Source: Deltaproteobacteria bacterium
GTDB taxonomy: Bacteria > UBA10199 > JACPAL01 > GCA-016699445
Assembly: GCA_016699445.1 (NCBI GenBank)
Contig: CP064976.1
Location: forward strand, 186,001-250,000
Direction: 5' to 3'
DNA: 64,000 nt
The stretch's first letter is position 1. Each line of letters begins with the position of its first letter. The position numbers were made by a program, and so were the translations under genes. Below, one piece after another: positions 44,234-54,400 of the stretch. The notes below the pieces were generated by a model. The model saw only the letters and a program-made list of their open reading frames with translations. It did not search any database and had not been told where the DNA came from.

Positions 44234-46330
44234 TTACCTTCCTTGTATTTTTGCTATAATTTCGTCTGCAATATTTTTTGGTACAACTTCGTAATTATCA
44301 AACTCCATTGTAAATGTTCCACGTCCCTGTGTTAGAGATCTCAAATCTGTCGCATAACCAAACATCTTTGCCAGCGGCACTGAAGCATCTACTACTTGAT
44401 AGCCAGCAAGCATTCCAGACTTCAAAATACGACCTCTTCGTGCATTCAAATCTCCGACAGCGGCGCCCACATACTCTTCTGGAATTGTAACTTCAAGCTT
44501 CATCATCGGTTCAAGCAATAAAATTCCAGATTTTTCCGCAGCCTCTCTCAAAGCCAACGAACCTGCTATCTTAAAAGCAATCTCTGATGAGTCTACCTCA
44601 TGAAACGACCCATTCAACAAAGTCACTCTCACATCAACAATCGGATAACCCACTAAAAAACCTGTTTCGAGTGATTCCTCAATTCCTTTACGCACTGCAG
44701 GAACAAACTCTTTCGGAATCACACCACCAACCGTCGCATCAACAAATTCACAACCCTGCCCACGATTCAGAGGCTCTACCTTTAAGCATACATGACCATA
44801 CTGACCACGACCGCCTGTTTGCCGAATATATTTATGCTCCGCTTCGGCGATTCCTGAAAAAGTTTCTCGATAAGCCACCTGTGGTTTACCCACGTTGGCA
44901 GAAACTTTAAACTCTCTCAGCAATCGGTCGACAATAATCTCAAGATGAAGTTCACCCATTCCTGAAATAATTGTCTGACCCGTTTCAGCATCCACCTTCA
45001 TTCGAAACGATGGATCTTCCATCGCTAAACGACCTAAAGAAGCTGACAACTTATCTTGATCCGCATTTGTCTTCGGTTCGATGGCTACTGAAATCACTGG
45101 ATTTGGAAACTCCATTGACTCCAATACAATCGATCGACCTTCTTCACACATCGTATCGCCTGTAGTTGTCTGCTTTAAACCAACAACAGCAGCGATATCT
45201 CCAGCACTCACTTCTTCAATTTCTTCTCGGCGATTTGCATGCATTCTCAACAAACGACTCACACGCTCTCGTTTACCTTTGGTCGAATTATAAAAATACG
45301 TCCCACTCTTCAGCACACCCGAGTAGACCCTGAAATATGTCAGAGTCCCAACAAAAGGGTCGTTCATTATTTTAAAAGCCAAAGCTGCAAAAGGTTCTTC
45401 AAGACTCGTTTTTCTAACCAAAATCTTTTCTTTATCGCCCGGCTCCCAACCTTGAATCGGAGGAACATCTAACGGAGAAGGCAACAAATCAACAATCCCA
45501 TCCAACAACAGCTGAACACCTTTATTTTTAAAAGATGAACCACAAAAAACTGGCGTCATTTTCAAATCAATTGTCGCACGCCTCGCTCCCGCCATGAGCT
45601 CACTCTCAGAAATATCTTTTCCTCCAAGATATTGATCCATCAAGGTCTCATCATGAGAAGCCACTTCCTCGACCAATTTTTCACGATACTCTTCAAACAA
45701 ATCCTGAAGATCCTCAGGAATAGCCACTTCCTCAACCTTTAAACCCTGAGAAGCTTCTTCAAACAAAAAAGCCTTTTTTCGCACCAAACTAACAACACCC
45801 TTAAAGCTATCTTCGGAGCCAATCGGCAACGTAAACGGAATGGGGTTTGCCCCCAGTCGCTCTTTCATCGAGCGCACAGCCGCAAAAAAATCAGCTCCCA
45901 CTCGATCCATCTTATTCACAAAAGCAATGCGCGGGACCTTGTAGCGGTTTGCTTGACGCCACACCGTTTCAGACTGTGGCTGCACTCCAGAAACACCACA
46001 AAAAACACCAACAGCACCATCCAACACACGCAAAGAACGCTCTACCTCAATCGTAAAATCAACGTGACCAGGTGTATCTATAATATTAATACGACAATCA
46101 TTCCAAAAACACGTCGTCGCCGCTGATGTGATTGTAATACCTCTCTCCTGCTCCTGAGGCATCCAATCCATGGTTGCAGTCCCCTCGTCTACCTCACCAA
46201 TCTTGTGATTAGTTCCGGTATAAAAAAGAACCCTCTCTGTCGTCGTCGTTTTTCCAGCATCTATATGAGCAATAATACCAATATTTCTGGTATTTTTGAG
46301 CGGGTTAAACTGGGACGATCCATCAGACAT
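44234..46330 (-). CDS. fusA: Elongation factor G
   Basis: 698 residues from the ATG at 46330 (MSDGSSQFNPLKNTRNIG). G1 AHIDAGKTTTTERV, switch PQEQERGITITSAATT, G3 DTPGHVDFT and G4 NKMDRVGADF; domain IV contains QTGGRGQYGHVCLKVEP and domain V the ending FTMEFDNYEVVP. It drives translocation and ribosome recycling. An upstream TTG extension to 46375 would run through a strong hairpin and is not part of the family. No good ribosome site is visible before the ATG. Confidence 0.97.
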   Translation of the reverse strand: MSDGSSQFNPLKNTRNIGIIAHIDAGKTTTTERVLFYTGTNHKIGEVDEGTATMDWMPQEQERGITITSAATTCFWNDCRINIIDTPGHVDFTIEVERSLRVLDGAVGVFCGVSGVQPQSETVWRQANRYKVPRIAFVNKMDRVGADFFAAVRSMKERLGANPIPFTLPIGSEDSFKGVVSLVRKKAFLFEEASQGLKVEEVAIPEDLQDLFEEYREKLVEEVASHDETLMDQYLGGKDISESELMAGARRATIDLKMTPVFCGSSFKNKGVQLLLDGIVDLLPSPLDVPPIQGWEPGDKEKILVRKTSLEEPFAALAFKIMNDPFVGTLTYFRVYSGVLKSGTYFYNSTKGKRERVSRLLRMHANRREEIEEVSAGDIAAVVGLKQTTTGDTMCEEGRSIVLESMEFPNPVISVAIEPKTNADQDKLSASLGRLAMEDPSFRMKVDAETGQTIISGMGELHLEIIVDRLLREFKVSANVGKPQVAYRETFSGIAEAEHKYIRQTGGRGQYGHVCLKVEPLNRGQGCEFVDATVGGVIPKEFVPAVRKGIEESLETGFLVGYPIVDVRVTLLNGSFHEVDSSEIAFKIAGSLALREAAEKSGILLLEPMMKLEVTIPEEYVGAAVGDLNARRGRILKSGMLAGYQVVDASVPLAKMFGYATDLRSLTQGRGTFTMEFDNYEVVPKNIADEIIAKIQGR

Positions 46331-46339
46331 AAAATAAAT

Positions 46340-46365
46340 GAGGGGCAGGTTTTCACCCGCCCCTC
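46340..46365 (-). promoter_or_regulatory. Strong terminator-like hairpin between rpsG and fusA
   Basis: On the minus strand GAGGGGCGGGT and ACCTGCCCCTC form an 11-bp stem (one G-U) with a GAAA loop, followed by ATTTATTTT and then, nine bases after the stem, the fusA ATG. It has the form of a weak intrinsic terminator or attenuator, and it also removes the only GAGG-type sequence from possible pairing with 16S rRNA. It may tune fusA-tuf expression against rpsL-rpsG. Confidence 0.6.
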
Positions 46366-46381
46366 TCGCAAACAAATTAAA

Positions 46382-46852
46382 TTACCAGCGATAATGAGCA
46401 AAAGCCCTGTTAGCCTCTGCCATACGATGCACATCTTCGCGCTTCTTAATAGAACCACCACGCTTCTGCAAAGCATCTAAAATCTCATTCGCCAATTTTT
46501 CTTCCATCGACTTCTCACCACGCTCACGAGCATGCAACACCAACCAACGAAGACCTAAGGAAACCTTACGATCAGGACGCACTTCCATTGGCACCTGATA
46601 AGTAGCTCCCCCTACACGCCTTGAACGCACTTCCAAAAGCGGCTTAATATTCTCAAGAGATTCTTTAAAAACCTTAAGAGGATCATCCTTAGTCTTCTCA
46701 CTTACCAAATTAAAAGCTTCGTAAACAATCTTTTCTGCCGCAGGCTTCTTACCCTGAAGCATAATCTTATTAATAAGCTTAGAAACAAGCTTATCTTTAT
46801 ACTTTGGATCGGGAAGAATTTCTCGCTTTTGTATCTGACCTTTTCTTGCCAT
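46382..46852 (-). CDS. rpsG: 30S ribosomal protein S7
   Basis: 156 residues. GQIQKREILPDPKYKDKLVS, VGGATYQVPMEVRPDRKVSL and KKREDVHRMAEANRAFAHYR are diagnostic. S7 starts 30S head assembly and often represses its operon. Confidence 0.97.
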   Translation of the reverse strand: MARKGQIQKREILPDPKYKDKLVSKLINKIMLQGKKPAAEKIVYEAFNLVSEKTKDDPLKVFKESLENIKPLLEVRSRRVGGATYQVPMEVRPDRKVSLGLRWLVLHARERGEKSMEEKLANEILDALQKRGGSIKKREDVHRMAEANRAFAHYRW

Positions 46853-46872
46853 AAAAATCTACCTAGTACCCT

Positions 46873-47244
46873 TTACTTTGGCTGCTTCGTTCCATATTTA
46901 GAACGACTCTTTTTTCGTTTTTCCACACCTGTTGTATCTAATGTGCCTCGAACGATATGATATCGAACCCCAGGCAAATCTTTTACACGGCCACCTCTTA
47001 CAAGAACAACGGAGTGCTCTTGCAGATTATGTCCTTCACCAGGAATATAAGCCGAAACTTCAATTCCATTTGTGAGTCGAACACGGGCGACTTTCCTCAA
47101 AGCCGAATTAGGCTTCTTAGGAGTTGTTGTATAAACACGAACACAAACACCCCGTTTTTGTGGACAGTTCGCCAAGGCGGGGGCTGTTGTTCTGTTTGCT
47201 AATTGTTCACGTCCATGTCGGACTAGCTGATTAATTGTCGGCAT
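46873..47244 (-). CDS. rpsL: 30S ribosomal protein S12
   Basis: 123 residues from the ATG at 47244 (MPTINQLVRHGREQ). Decoding loop VYTTTPKKPNSALRKVARVR keeps the wild-type Lys of streptomycin-sensitive ribosomes, and VRGGRVKDLPGVRYHIVRG contains the Asp that RimO methylthiolates. A non-ATG extension of 16 codons upstream is not part of the family. Confidence 0.97.
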   Translation of the reverse strand: MPTINQLVRHGREQLANRTTAPALANCPQKRGVCVRVYTTTPKKPNSALRKVARVRLTNGIEVSAYIPGEGHNLQEHSVVLVRGGRVKDLPGVRYHIVRGTLDTTGVEKRKKSRSKYGTKQPK

Positions 47245-47318
47245 AATTTTAAAAAAGTTGCTCCTGCTAACAAACGAACCTATCTCTGTCAAAGACTTTT
47301 GGGACTTTGACTCTTAGA

Positions 47319-50300
47319 TTAAGCTGTTTCTCCCAGTGCAAAGTCTCCTTCCTCTGGCAAATCCAAATCTTCTGTTTCTAATTTCAAGCTTTTATACCTT
47401 AAAAGGCCTGTTCCTGCTGGAATCAAACGACCCATAATAACGTTTTCTTTGAGTCCACGAAGAATATCAACATTTCCACAAACTGCAGCCTCAGTCAGAA
47501 CCTTTGTTGTTTCCTGGAATGAAGCCGCTGAGATAAAACTATCTGTAGAAAGAGATGCTTTTGTAATACCTAGCAGAATTGACTCACCTGTTGCAGGGGT
47601 ACCACCCTTCTTTTTCACAGCCTCGTTTTCTTCTTCAAAGTCTGCTTTATCAATAGTGTCATCCTCAAGAAAATCTGTATCACCAACATCTTTGATTCTA
47701 ACTTTTCTCAACATTTGACGCACGATAACTTCAATATGCTTATCATTAATTTTAACACCTTGCAGACGATAAACTTCCTGAATTTCATCTACGAGATATT
47801 TAGCTAAAGCCTTAGCACCCAAGACTTTTAAAATATCGTGAGGATTCGCAGCACCATCCATCAAAGGCTCACCTGCTCTAATGAAATCACCTTCATGAAC
47901 ACCTATGTGCTTCCCGCGAGGAATTAAATATTCAAGAGCATCGCCGGTTTCAGGCTTAATAAGAACTTTTCTCTTTCCTTTAGTATCTTTTCCAAAAGTC
48001 ACATACCCATCAACTTCACTGATAATAGCTGTTTCTTTAGGTTTTCTGGCTTCAAAAAGTTCTGCTACGCGAGGAAGACCACCGGTGATATCCTTTGTCT
48101 TTGTTGTTTCGCGAGGAATCTTAGCAATAATATCACCTGCCACTACTTCTTGGCCTTCATTAACAACAATGTTAGCGCCTACAGGCAAGAGATATCGAGC
48201 TTCTCTCTCTGTTCCGGAAATTTTCTTTGTAGCACCCTTTGCTTCAGAATCTTTAATTGAAATACGTGGTCTCAAATCAGTATCTTTAGATTCAACAACA
48301 ACTTTACGAGACAGACCTGTCACTTCATCCACTTGCTCCTGCATGGAAGTACCTTCCACGATATCACCAAACTTAATGTGACCAGAAACTTCTGTTAAAA
48401 TAGGAATCGTATAAGGATCCCATTCAGCTAACATCTGCCCCTTTTTAACAGTATCACCGTCTTTGACTAATAACTTCGCACCATAGATAACCTGATATTT
48501 TTCCCGTTCACGACCTTCATGATCCATAATAGCAATTTCACCATTTCTGTTCATGACAGTCAGAGTTTTTTCCTTATTAGTAACTGATTTCAAACCATGG
48601 AATTTCACAATACCTTCATTGCGAGCTTCCAAAGAGGTTTGCTCAACACGTCGTGAAGCAGCTCCACCGATGTGGAATGTACGCATGGTCAACTGAGTTC
48701 CAGGTTCACCGATAGATTGGGCAGCAATAACACCAACAGCTTCACCAATATTAACCATATGACCACGTGCTAAATCACGGCCGTAGCATTTAATACAAAT
48801 ACCTCGAACAGCCTGACATGTTAAACCGGATCGAATTTTGATTTTTTCTAATCCTGAGTTTTCAATTCTAGGCACCAATGCTTCTGAGATTTCCTGCCCT
48901 GCTTCTACAATTGTTTCACCTGTAAAAGGATCCACAATATCTTCAAGAGCAACGCGACCCAAAATACGAGTTCCCATCGGTTCAATAATTTCGCCACCTT
49001 CGACAAGAGCACTCACTTCAATACCATCCAATGTTCCACAGTCCTCTTCTAATACAATCATGTCTTGAGAAACATCCACAAGACGGCGAGTCAAATATCC
49101 AGAGTTCGCTGTTTTCAGAGCCGTATCAGCCAAACCTTTACGAGCACCGTGCGTTGAAATAAAATATTGAAGTACTGTCAGACCTTCACGGAAATTAGCT
49201 GTGATAGGTGTTTCAATAATTTCACCAGAAGGTTTAGCCATCAAACCACGCATCCCTGCAAGCTGTCTCATTTGCTGAGCCGAACCTCGAGCACCAGAGT
49301 CAGACATGATGAAAACAGGATTGAAACTTAAGATTTCTTTCTTCTCTTGATTCTCACCTTCGATTGTCTCACGAGAAATCTCCTTCATCATTTCTTTGGA
49401 AATTTCTTCTGTTGTTTGAGCCCAAATATCGATAACTTTATTATACTTCTCACCAGAAGTGATCAGACCATCCTGATATTGAGTTTCTATATCACGGACT
49501 TCTTTGTTAGCACTTTGCAACAGCTTATCCTTAGCTGTTGGTATTTTCATATCATCAATACTAATTGAAATTCCTGCTTTTGCAGCGGCAGCAAAACCGA
49601 GATCTTTCAAGTGATCAGCGAGTAGCACTGTCGATTTATTTCCAGCGACCCGATAACACTGCTCTACCAAGTCAGCGATCGACTTTTTATCCATCACTTT
49701 ATTCGTTAACTCAAAAGGAATACCAGCAGGTACAATTTCAAAAAGTAAAACACGACCAGCAGTTGTGTCATAACGAACATCATCAATACGCACCTTAATG
49801 CGTGCATGCAGATCCAACTCACCAGCATCATAAGCAATACGAACTTCATCAGGAGAAGAAAAAATCTTTCCTTCACCACGAGCAAAGGGCATTTCACGCG
49901 TTAGATAGTAAATACCCAAGACCATATCCTGAGAAGGAACAATAATAGGCTTACCACTAGCAGGTGATAGAATATTATTCGTACTCATCATCAAAACACG
50001 CGCTTCAATTTGAGCTTCCACAGAAAGGGGAACATGCACTGCCATCTGGTCACCGTCAAAGTCAGCATTGAAAGCCGTACAAACAAGGGGATGAAGCTGA
50101 ATAGCTTTTCCTTCAATTAACACAGGCTCAAAAGCTTGAATACCTAAACGATGCAATGTGGGAGCACGATTCAACAAAACAGGGTGTTCTTTAATGACCT
50201 CTTCAAGGACATCCCAAACTTCTGGACGTTCTTTTTCAACCATCTTCTTAGCGCCTTTGATTGTCGAAACATACCCTCTCTCCTCAAGCTTCTGATAGAT

Positions 50301-51440
50301 AAATGGCTTAAAGAGTTCGAGGGCCATAACTTTTGGCAAACCACATTGATGCAAACGTAATTCAGGACCAACAACAATAACAGAACGGCCTGAGTAGTCG
50401 ACTCGTTTACCCAAAAGATTTTGACGGAAACGCCCCTGCTTTCCTTTCAACATATCTGAAAGAGAACGCAAAGGTCTCTTGTTAGGACCTGTAAAAACTT
50501 TTCCACGACGACCATTGTCAAAAAGAGCATCCACGGCTTCCTGAAGCATTCTCTTTTCATTACGGATAATAATATCAGGAGCATTCAACTCCATGAGTCT
50601 TTTCAGTCGATTATTTCGATTGATGACACGACGGTAAAGATCATTGAGATCTGATGTAGCAAAACGACCACCATCCAAAGGCACTAATGGTCTCAAGTCA
50701 GGCGGAAGAACTGGAATAACATCCAACATCATCCATTCCGGCTTATTGCCAGATTTCATAAAGGATTCAATCAACTTTAAGCGACGAGAAATTTTCTTAC
50801 GTGTTGCCTCAGATTTTGTTGCCACTACACTCTTACGAAGTTTTTTGGCCATCTCATCCAAGTCAATTTTGCGAAGCATATCTCGAACAACTTCGCCACC
50901 GATGCCTGCAACAAATTTATTACCATACTCAGCTTTCATTTTCTGATAGCGAGCTTCAGTAATAATCTCATTCTCAAGCAATTCTGTACTACCGGGATCA
51001 GTCACAACATAGGCTTCACAATAAAGAACCTTTTCCAAATCCTTTAATGTCATATCGAGCATGGTTCCAATACGAGAAGGCAAGCTTTTCAAAAACCAAA
51101 TATGAGCCACTGGAGAAGCAAGCGTGATATGCCCCATTCTTTCGCGGCGAACTCGGGAGGAAATAACTTCAACACCGCATTTTTCGCAGATAATACCGCG
51201 ATGCTTCATGCGTTTATATTTTCCGCAGTTACATTCGTAATCTTTGACAGGTCCAAAAATCTTCGCACAGAAAAGCCCATCTCTTTCAGGCTTAAATGTT
51301 CGATAGTTAATTGTTTCAGGCTTTTTTACTTCACCATGACTCCACTCCAGAATTTTATCTGAAGCTGCGATAGTGATTTTTACACCTGAGTAACAAATGG
51401 GATCTTTTGGCTTTTCGAAGAAATTAAAAATTTCGCTCAT
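47319..51440 (-). CDS. rpoC: DNA-directed RNA polymerase subunit beta'
   Basis: 1,373 residues, intact. Zinc site 1 spans CNCGKYKR to CEKCGVEV, the bridge to the active site contains NADFDGDQMAVHVPLS with the three catalytic Asp, and zinc site 2 includes CQAVRGICIKCYGRD. The trigger-loop region GEAVGVIAAQSIGEPGTQLT and C-terminal GRLIPAGTGL are present. Its ATG overlaps the rpoB stop by four bases (ATGA). Confidence 0.98.
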   Translation of the reverse strand: MSEIFNFFEKPKDPICYSGVKITIAASDKILEWSHGEVKKPETINYRTFKPERDGLFCAKIFGPVKDYECNCGKYKRMKHRGIICEKCGVEVISSRVRRERMGHITLASPVAHIWFLKSLPSRIGTMLDMTLKDLEKVLYCEAYVVTDPGSTELLENEIITEARYQKMKAEYGNKFVAGIGGEVVRDMLRKIDLDEMAKKLRKSVVATKSEATRKKISRRLKLIESFMKSGNKPEWMMLDVIPVLPPDLRPLVPLDGGRFATSDLNDLYRRVINRNNRLKRLMELNAPDIIIRNEKRMLQEAVDALFDNGRRGKVFTGPNKRPLRSLSDMLKGKQGRFRQNLLGKRVDYSGRSVIVVGPELRLHQCGLPKVMALELFKPFIYQKLEERGYVSTIKGAKKMVEKERPEVWDVLEEVIKEHPVLLNRAPTLHRLGIQAFEPVLIEGKAIQLHPLVCTAFNADFDGDQMAVHVPLSVEAQIEARVLMMSTNNILSPASGKPIIVPSQDMVLGIYYLTREMPFARGEGKIFSSPDEVRIAYDAGELDLHARIKVRIDDVRYDTTAGRVLLFEIVPAGIPFELTNKVMDKKSIADLVEQCYRVAGNKSTVLLADHLKDLGFAAAAKAGISISIDDMKIPTAKDKLLQSANKEVRDIETQYQDGLITSGEKYNKVIDIWAQTTEEISKEMMKEISRETIEGENQEKKEILSFNPVFIMSDSGARGSAQQMRQLAGMRGLMAKPSGEIIETPITANFREGLTVLQYFISTHGARKGLADTALKTANSGYLTRRLVDVSQDMIVLEEDCGTLDGIEVSALVEGGEIIEPMGTRILGRVALEDIVDPFTGETIVEAGQEISEALVPRIENSGLEKIKIRSGLTCQAVRGICIKCYGRDLARGHMVNIGEAVGVIAAQSIGEPGTQLTMRTFHIGGAASRRVEQTSLEARNEGIVKFHGLKSVTNKEKTLTVMNRNGEIAIMDHEGREREKYQVIYGAKLLVKDGDTVKKGQMLAEWDPYTIPILTEVSGHIKFGDIVEGTSMQEQVDEVTGLSRKVVVESKDTDLRPRISIKDSEAKGATKKISGTEREARYLLPVGANIVVNEGQEVVAGDIIAKIPRETTKTKDITGGLPRVAELFEARKPKETAIISEVDGYVTFGKDTKGKRKVLIKPETGDALEYLIPRGKHIGVHEGDFIRAGEPLMDGAANPHDILKVLGAKALAKYLVDEIQEVYRLQGVKINDKHIEVIVRQMLRKVRIKDVGDTDFLEDDTIDKADFEEENEAVKKKGGTPATGESILLGITKASLSTDSFISAASFQETTKVLTEAAVCGNVDILRGLKENVIMGRLIPAGTGLLRYKSLKLETEDLDLPEEGDFALGETA

Positions 51441-54400
51441 GCTGTCTCCGTATTTTCTAAAAGTTCGATATTAAGTCCTAAAGATTGAAGTTCTTTGGTC
51501 AAGACTTTGAATGATTCTGGAAGACCAGGTTCAAAACCTTTGTCCCCCTTAACAATCATTTCATACATACGCGTACGACCAATTACGTCATCGGATTTAA
51601 CAGTTAAAAACTCTTGGAGAGTGTAAGCGGCACCATAAGCTTCCATGGCCCAGACTTCCATTTCTCCCAGTCTCTGACCTCCGAATTGCGCTTTACCACC
51701 CAAAGGCTGCTGCGTCACAAGAGAGTAAGGTCCAATCGAACGAGCATGAACTTTATCATCAACCAAGTGATGCAGTTTAAGCATATACATAATACCCACA
51801 GTCACATGGTGATCAAATGAGTCACCCGTTCTACCATCAAACAACACTGTTTGACCTGAAGTTGGCAGCTCAGCCAATTCAAAGGCTTCTTTAATTTCTG
51901 ACTCATGAGCACCATCGAATACTGGTGATGCTGTAAAGACACCATCTTTTACATTTTCAGCAAATCTCTTAAGATCCTTCTCACTCATTTCTTCAATTAG
52001 ATCTTCAACCTTCTTATTCCCGCGAAATACCTTATGGAGATATGCTCGGATATTTTCTTTACTGTAATTTCTCTCTAAAATCTGGCCAATTTTTTGACCC
52101 ATTCCTTTAGCAGCCCAACCCAAGTGAGTCTCCAAAATCTGGCCGATATTCATACGAGAAGGCACACCCAAAGGATTCAAAACAAGATCTACAGGTGTTC
52201 CATCAGGAAGGTAAGGCATATCTTCTACAGGTAATACTCTGGAGATAACACCTTTATTTCCATGACGTCCGGCCATTTTATCACCAACAGAAAGCTTTCT
52301 CTTGATAGCGATATAGGCCTTAACAATTTTAATGACACCTGGGGGCAATTCGTCACCCTTACTGAGCTTGGAGACTTTTTGATCGTACATCATACGCACG
52401 AGCTCAACCTGCTCTTCCAAAGCTTCAATAAGCTCTGAAATCTGCTCTTCCAGATCTTCATCACCTACACTAATTTCTGCCCACTTATCTGTGGGCAGCT
52501 CATCCAACATACCTTCTGTGATGGACTTACCTTTATGCAGCAAAGTCTTCCCAGATTCCTCATCCATAATTTTGGATGTAGCTACTTTACCAACAAGGAG
52601 AGCTTTCAAACGCTTCTTCATACTTTCCTGAATCGCCTTAGCTTCTTCTTCACGGTCTTTACTAAACTTCTCAGCTTCCTGACCTTGAATCTCCTTCGCA
52701 CGATCATCTAACTCAACACCTTCTCTAGAGAAAACTTGAGCACTAATAATCGTTCCAAAAACTCCCGGAGGAACCCGAAGAGACGTATCTTTAACATTTC
52801 CAGCTTTTTCACCAAAGATCGCTCTTAAAAGTTTTTCTTCAGGGGATAACTGAGTTTCACCTTGAGGAGTAATCTTACCTACCAAAATATCTCCAGGCTT
52901 CACCTCAGCACCAATTCTCACAATGCCACTCTCATCAAGATTCGCTAAAGCTTCATCACCAAGATTGGGAATATCGCGAGTCATCTCTTCTTTACCCAAC
53001 TTTGTATCACGAGCGACACATTCAAACTCTTCAATGTGAATACTGGTAAAAATATCTTCTTTAACAAGTCTCTCACTGACCAAGATAGAATCTTCAAAGT
53101 TACAACCACCCCAAGGCATAAAAGCAACCATGACGTTTTGACCCAAAGCCAAGTCGCCTAACATCGTTGCCGGACCATCAGCCAAAAGATCTCCTGCCTT
53201 GACTCGATCACCCTTTTTAACAATCGGCTTTTGATTGAAACATGTACTTTGGTTGGAGCGTTGATATTTTATCAAATCATAAACATCGATTTCACCTTCA
53301 CCAGCACGACGATTGACCTTTTCAGGCTTCACGACGATTCGAAGACAGTCTACAGATTGAACAATACCATCTCTTTTTGCCACAACTGTAACACCAGAAT
53401 CCTTAGCAACAATACTCTCCAAGCCAGTACCGACCAAAGGAGCATCGGTTCTAATTAAAGGTACAGCTTGGCGTTGCATGTTGGAACCCATTAAGGCGCG
53501 GTTAGCGTCGTCATGTTCCAAGAAGGGAATCAGGCCCGCAGCCACACTCACCAATTGATTAGGTGAAACGTCCATCATTTGTACTTCTGATGGAGGCATC
53601 AACATAAACTCACCTGCTTTACGGCAGGAGATTAAATCTGTTGTAAAATAGCCTTTTTTATCAGTTTGAGCATTCGCCTGAGCGATAACATATTTCTCTT
53701 CCTCAAGCGCAGACAGATAGACAACCTCTTCCGAAACTCTCTTGTCTGCAACCTTACGGTAAGGTGTTTCGATAAACCCATAATCATTCACACGAGCAAA
53801 AGCAGAAAGTGAAGCAATCAAACCAATATTTGGACCTTCAGGAGTTTCAATAGGACAAATACGACCATAGTGCGTTGCATGAACGTCACGCACTTCAAAA
53901 CCTGCTCTTTCACGTGTCAAACCACCAGGACCTAAAGCTGAAAGACGCCTCTTATGAGTCACTTCAGACAATGGATTTGTTTGATCCATAAACTGAGACA
54001 ACTGGCTGGAACCAAAAAACTCTTTCACCACAGCACTAACAGGTTTTGGGTTTACCAAATCATGAGGCATCAGAGTTTCAACATCTTGGATGCTCATTCT
54101 CTCTTTAACCGCACGTTCCATACGAACCAAACCAATACGGTACTGATTCTCTAAAAGCTCACCAACAGAACGAACACGACGATTTCCCAAATGATCGATA
54201 TCATCGATCTGACCTTTACCGTCTTTAAGATTACAAAGATAGCGAACGGTTTCGAGAATATCTTCTTTTCTCAAAACAGTAAGATCCGTACTAACATCAA
54301 AATTAAACTTATGATTAATCTTTAAACGACCTACCTTTGAAAGATCATACTTTTCAGGATTGAAAAATAGATTATCAAAAAATTTGCGGGCAGATTCTTG

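Noticed and set aside
47245..47300. TTGACA about 50 bases before rpsL as a promoter
   Set aside because: The -35 is perfect, but at 17 bases the -10 position reads TAGCAG, too far from consensus to support a call.
47905..48381. Plus-strand 158-codon frame inside rpoC (and similar long antisense frames in tuf, rpoB and miaB)
   Set aside because: Shadows of strongly biased, highly conserved genes; no start signals and no recognisable protein.
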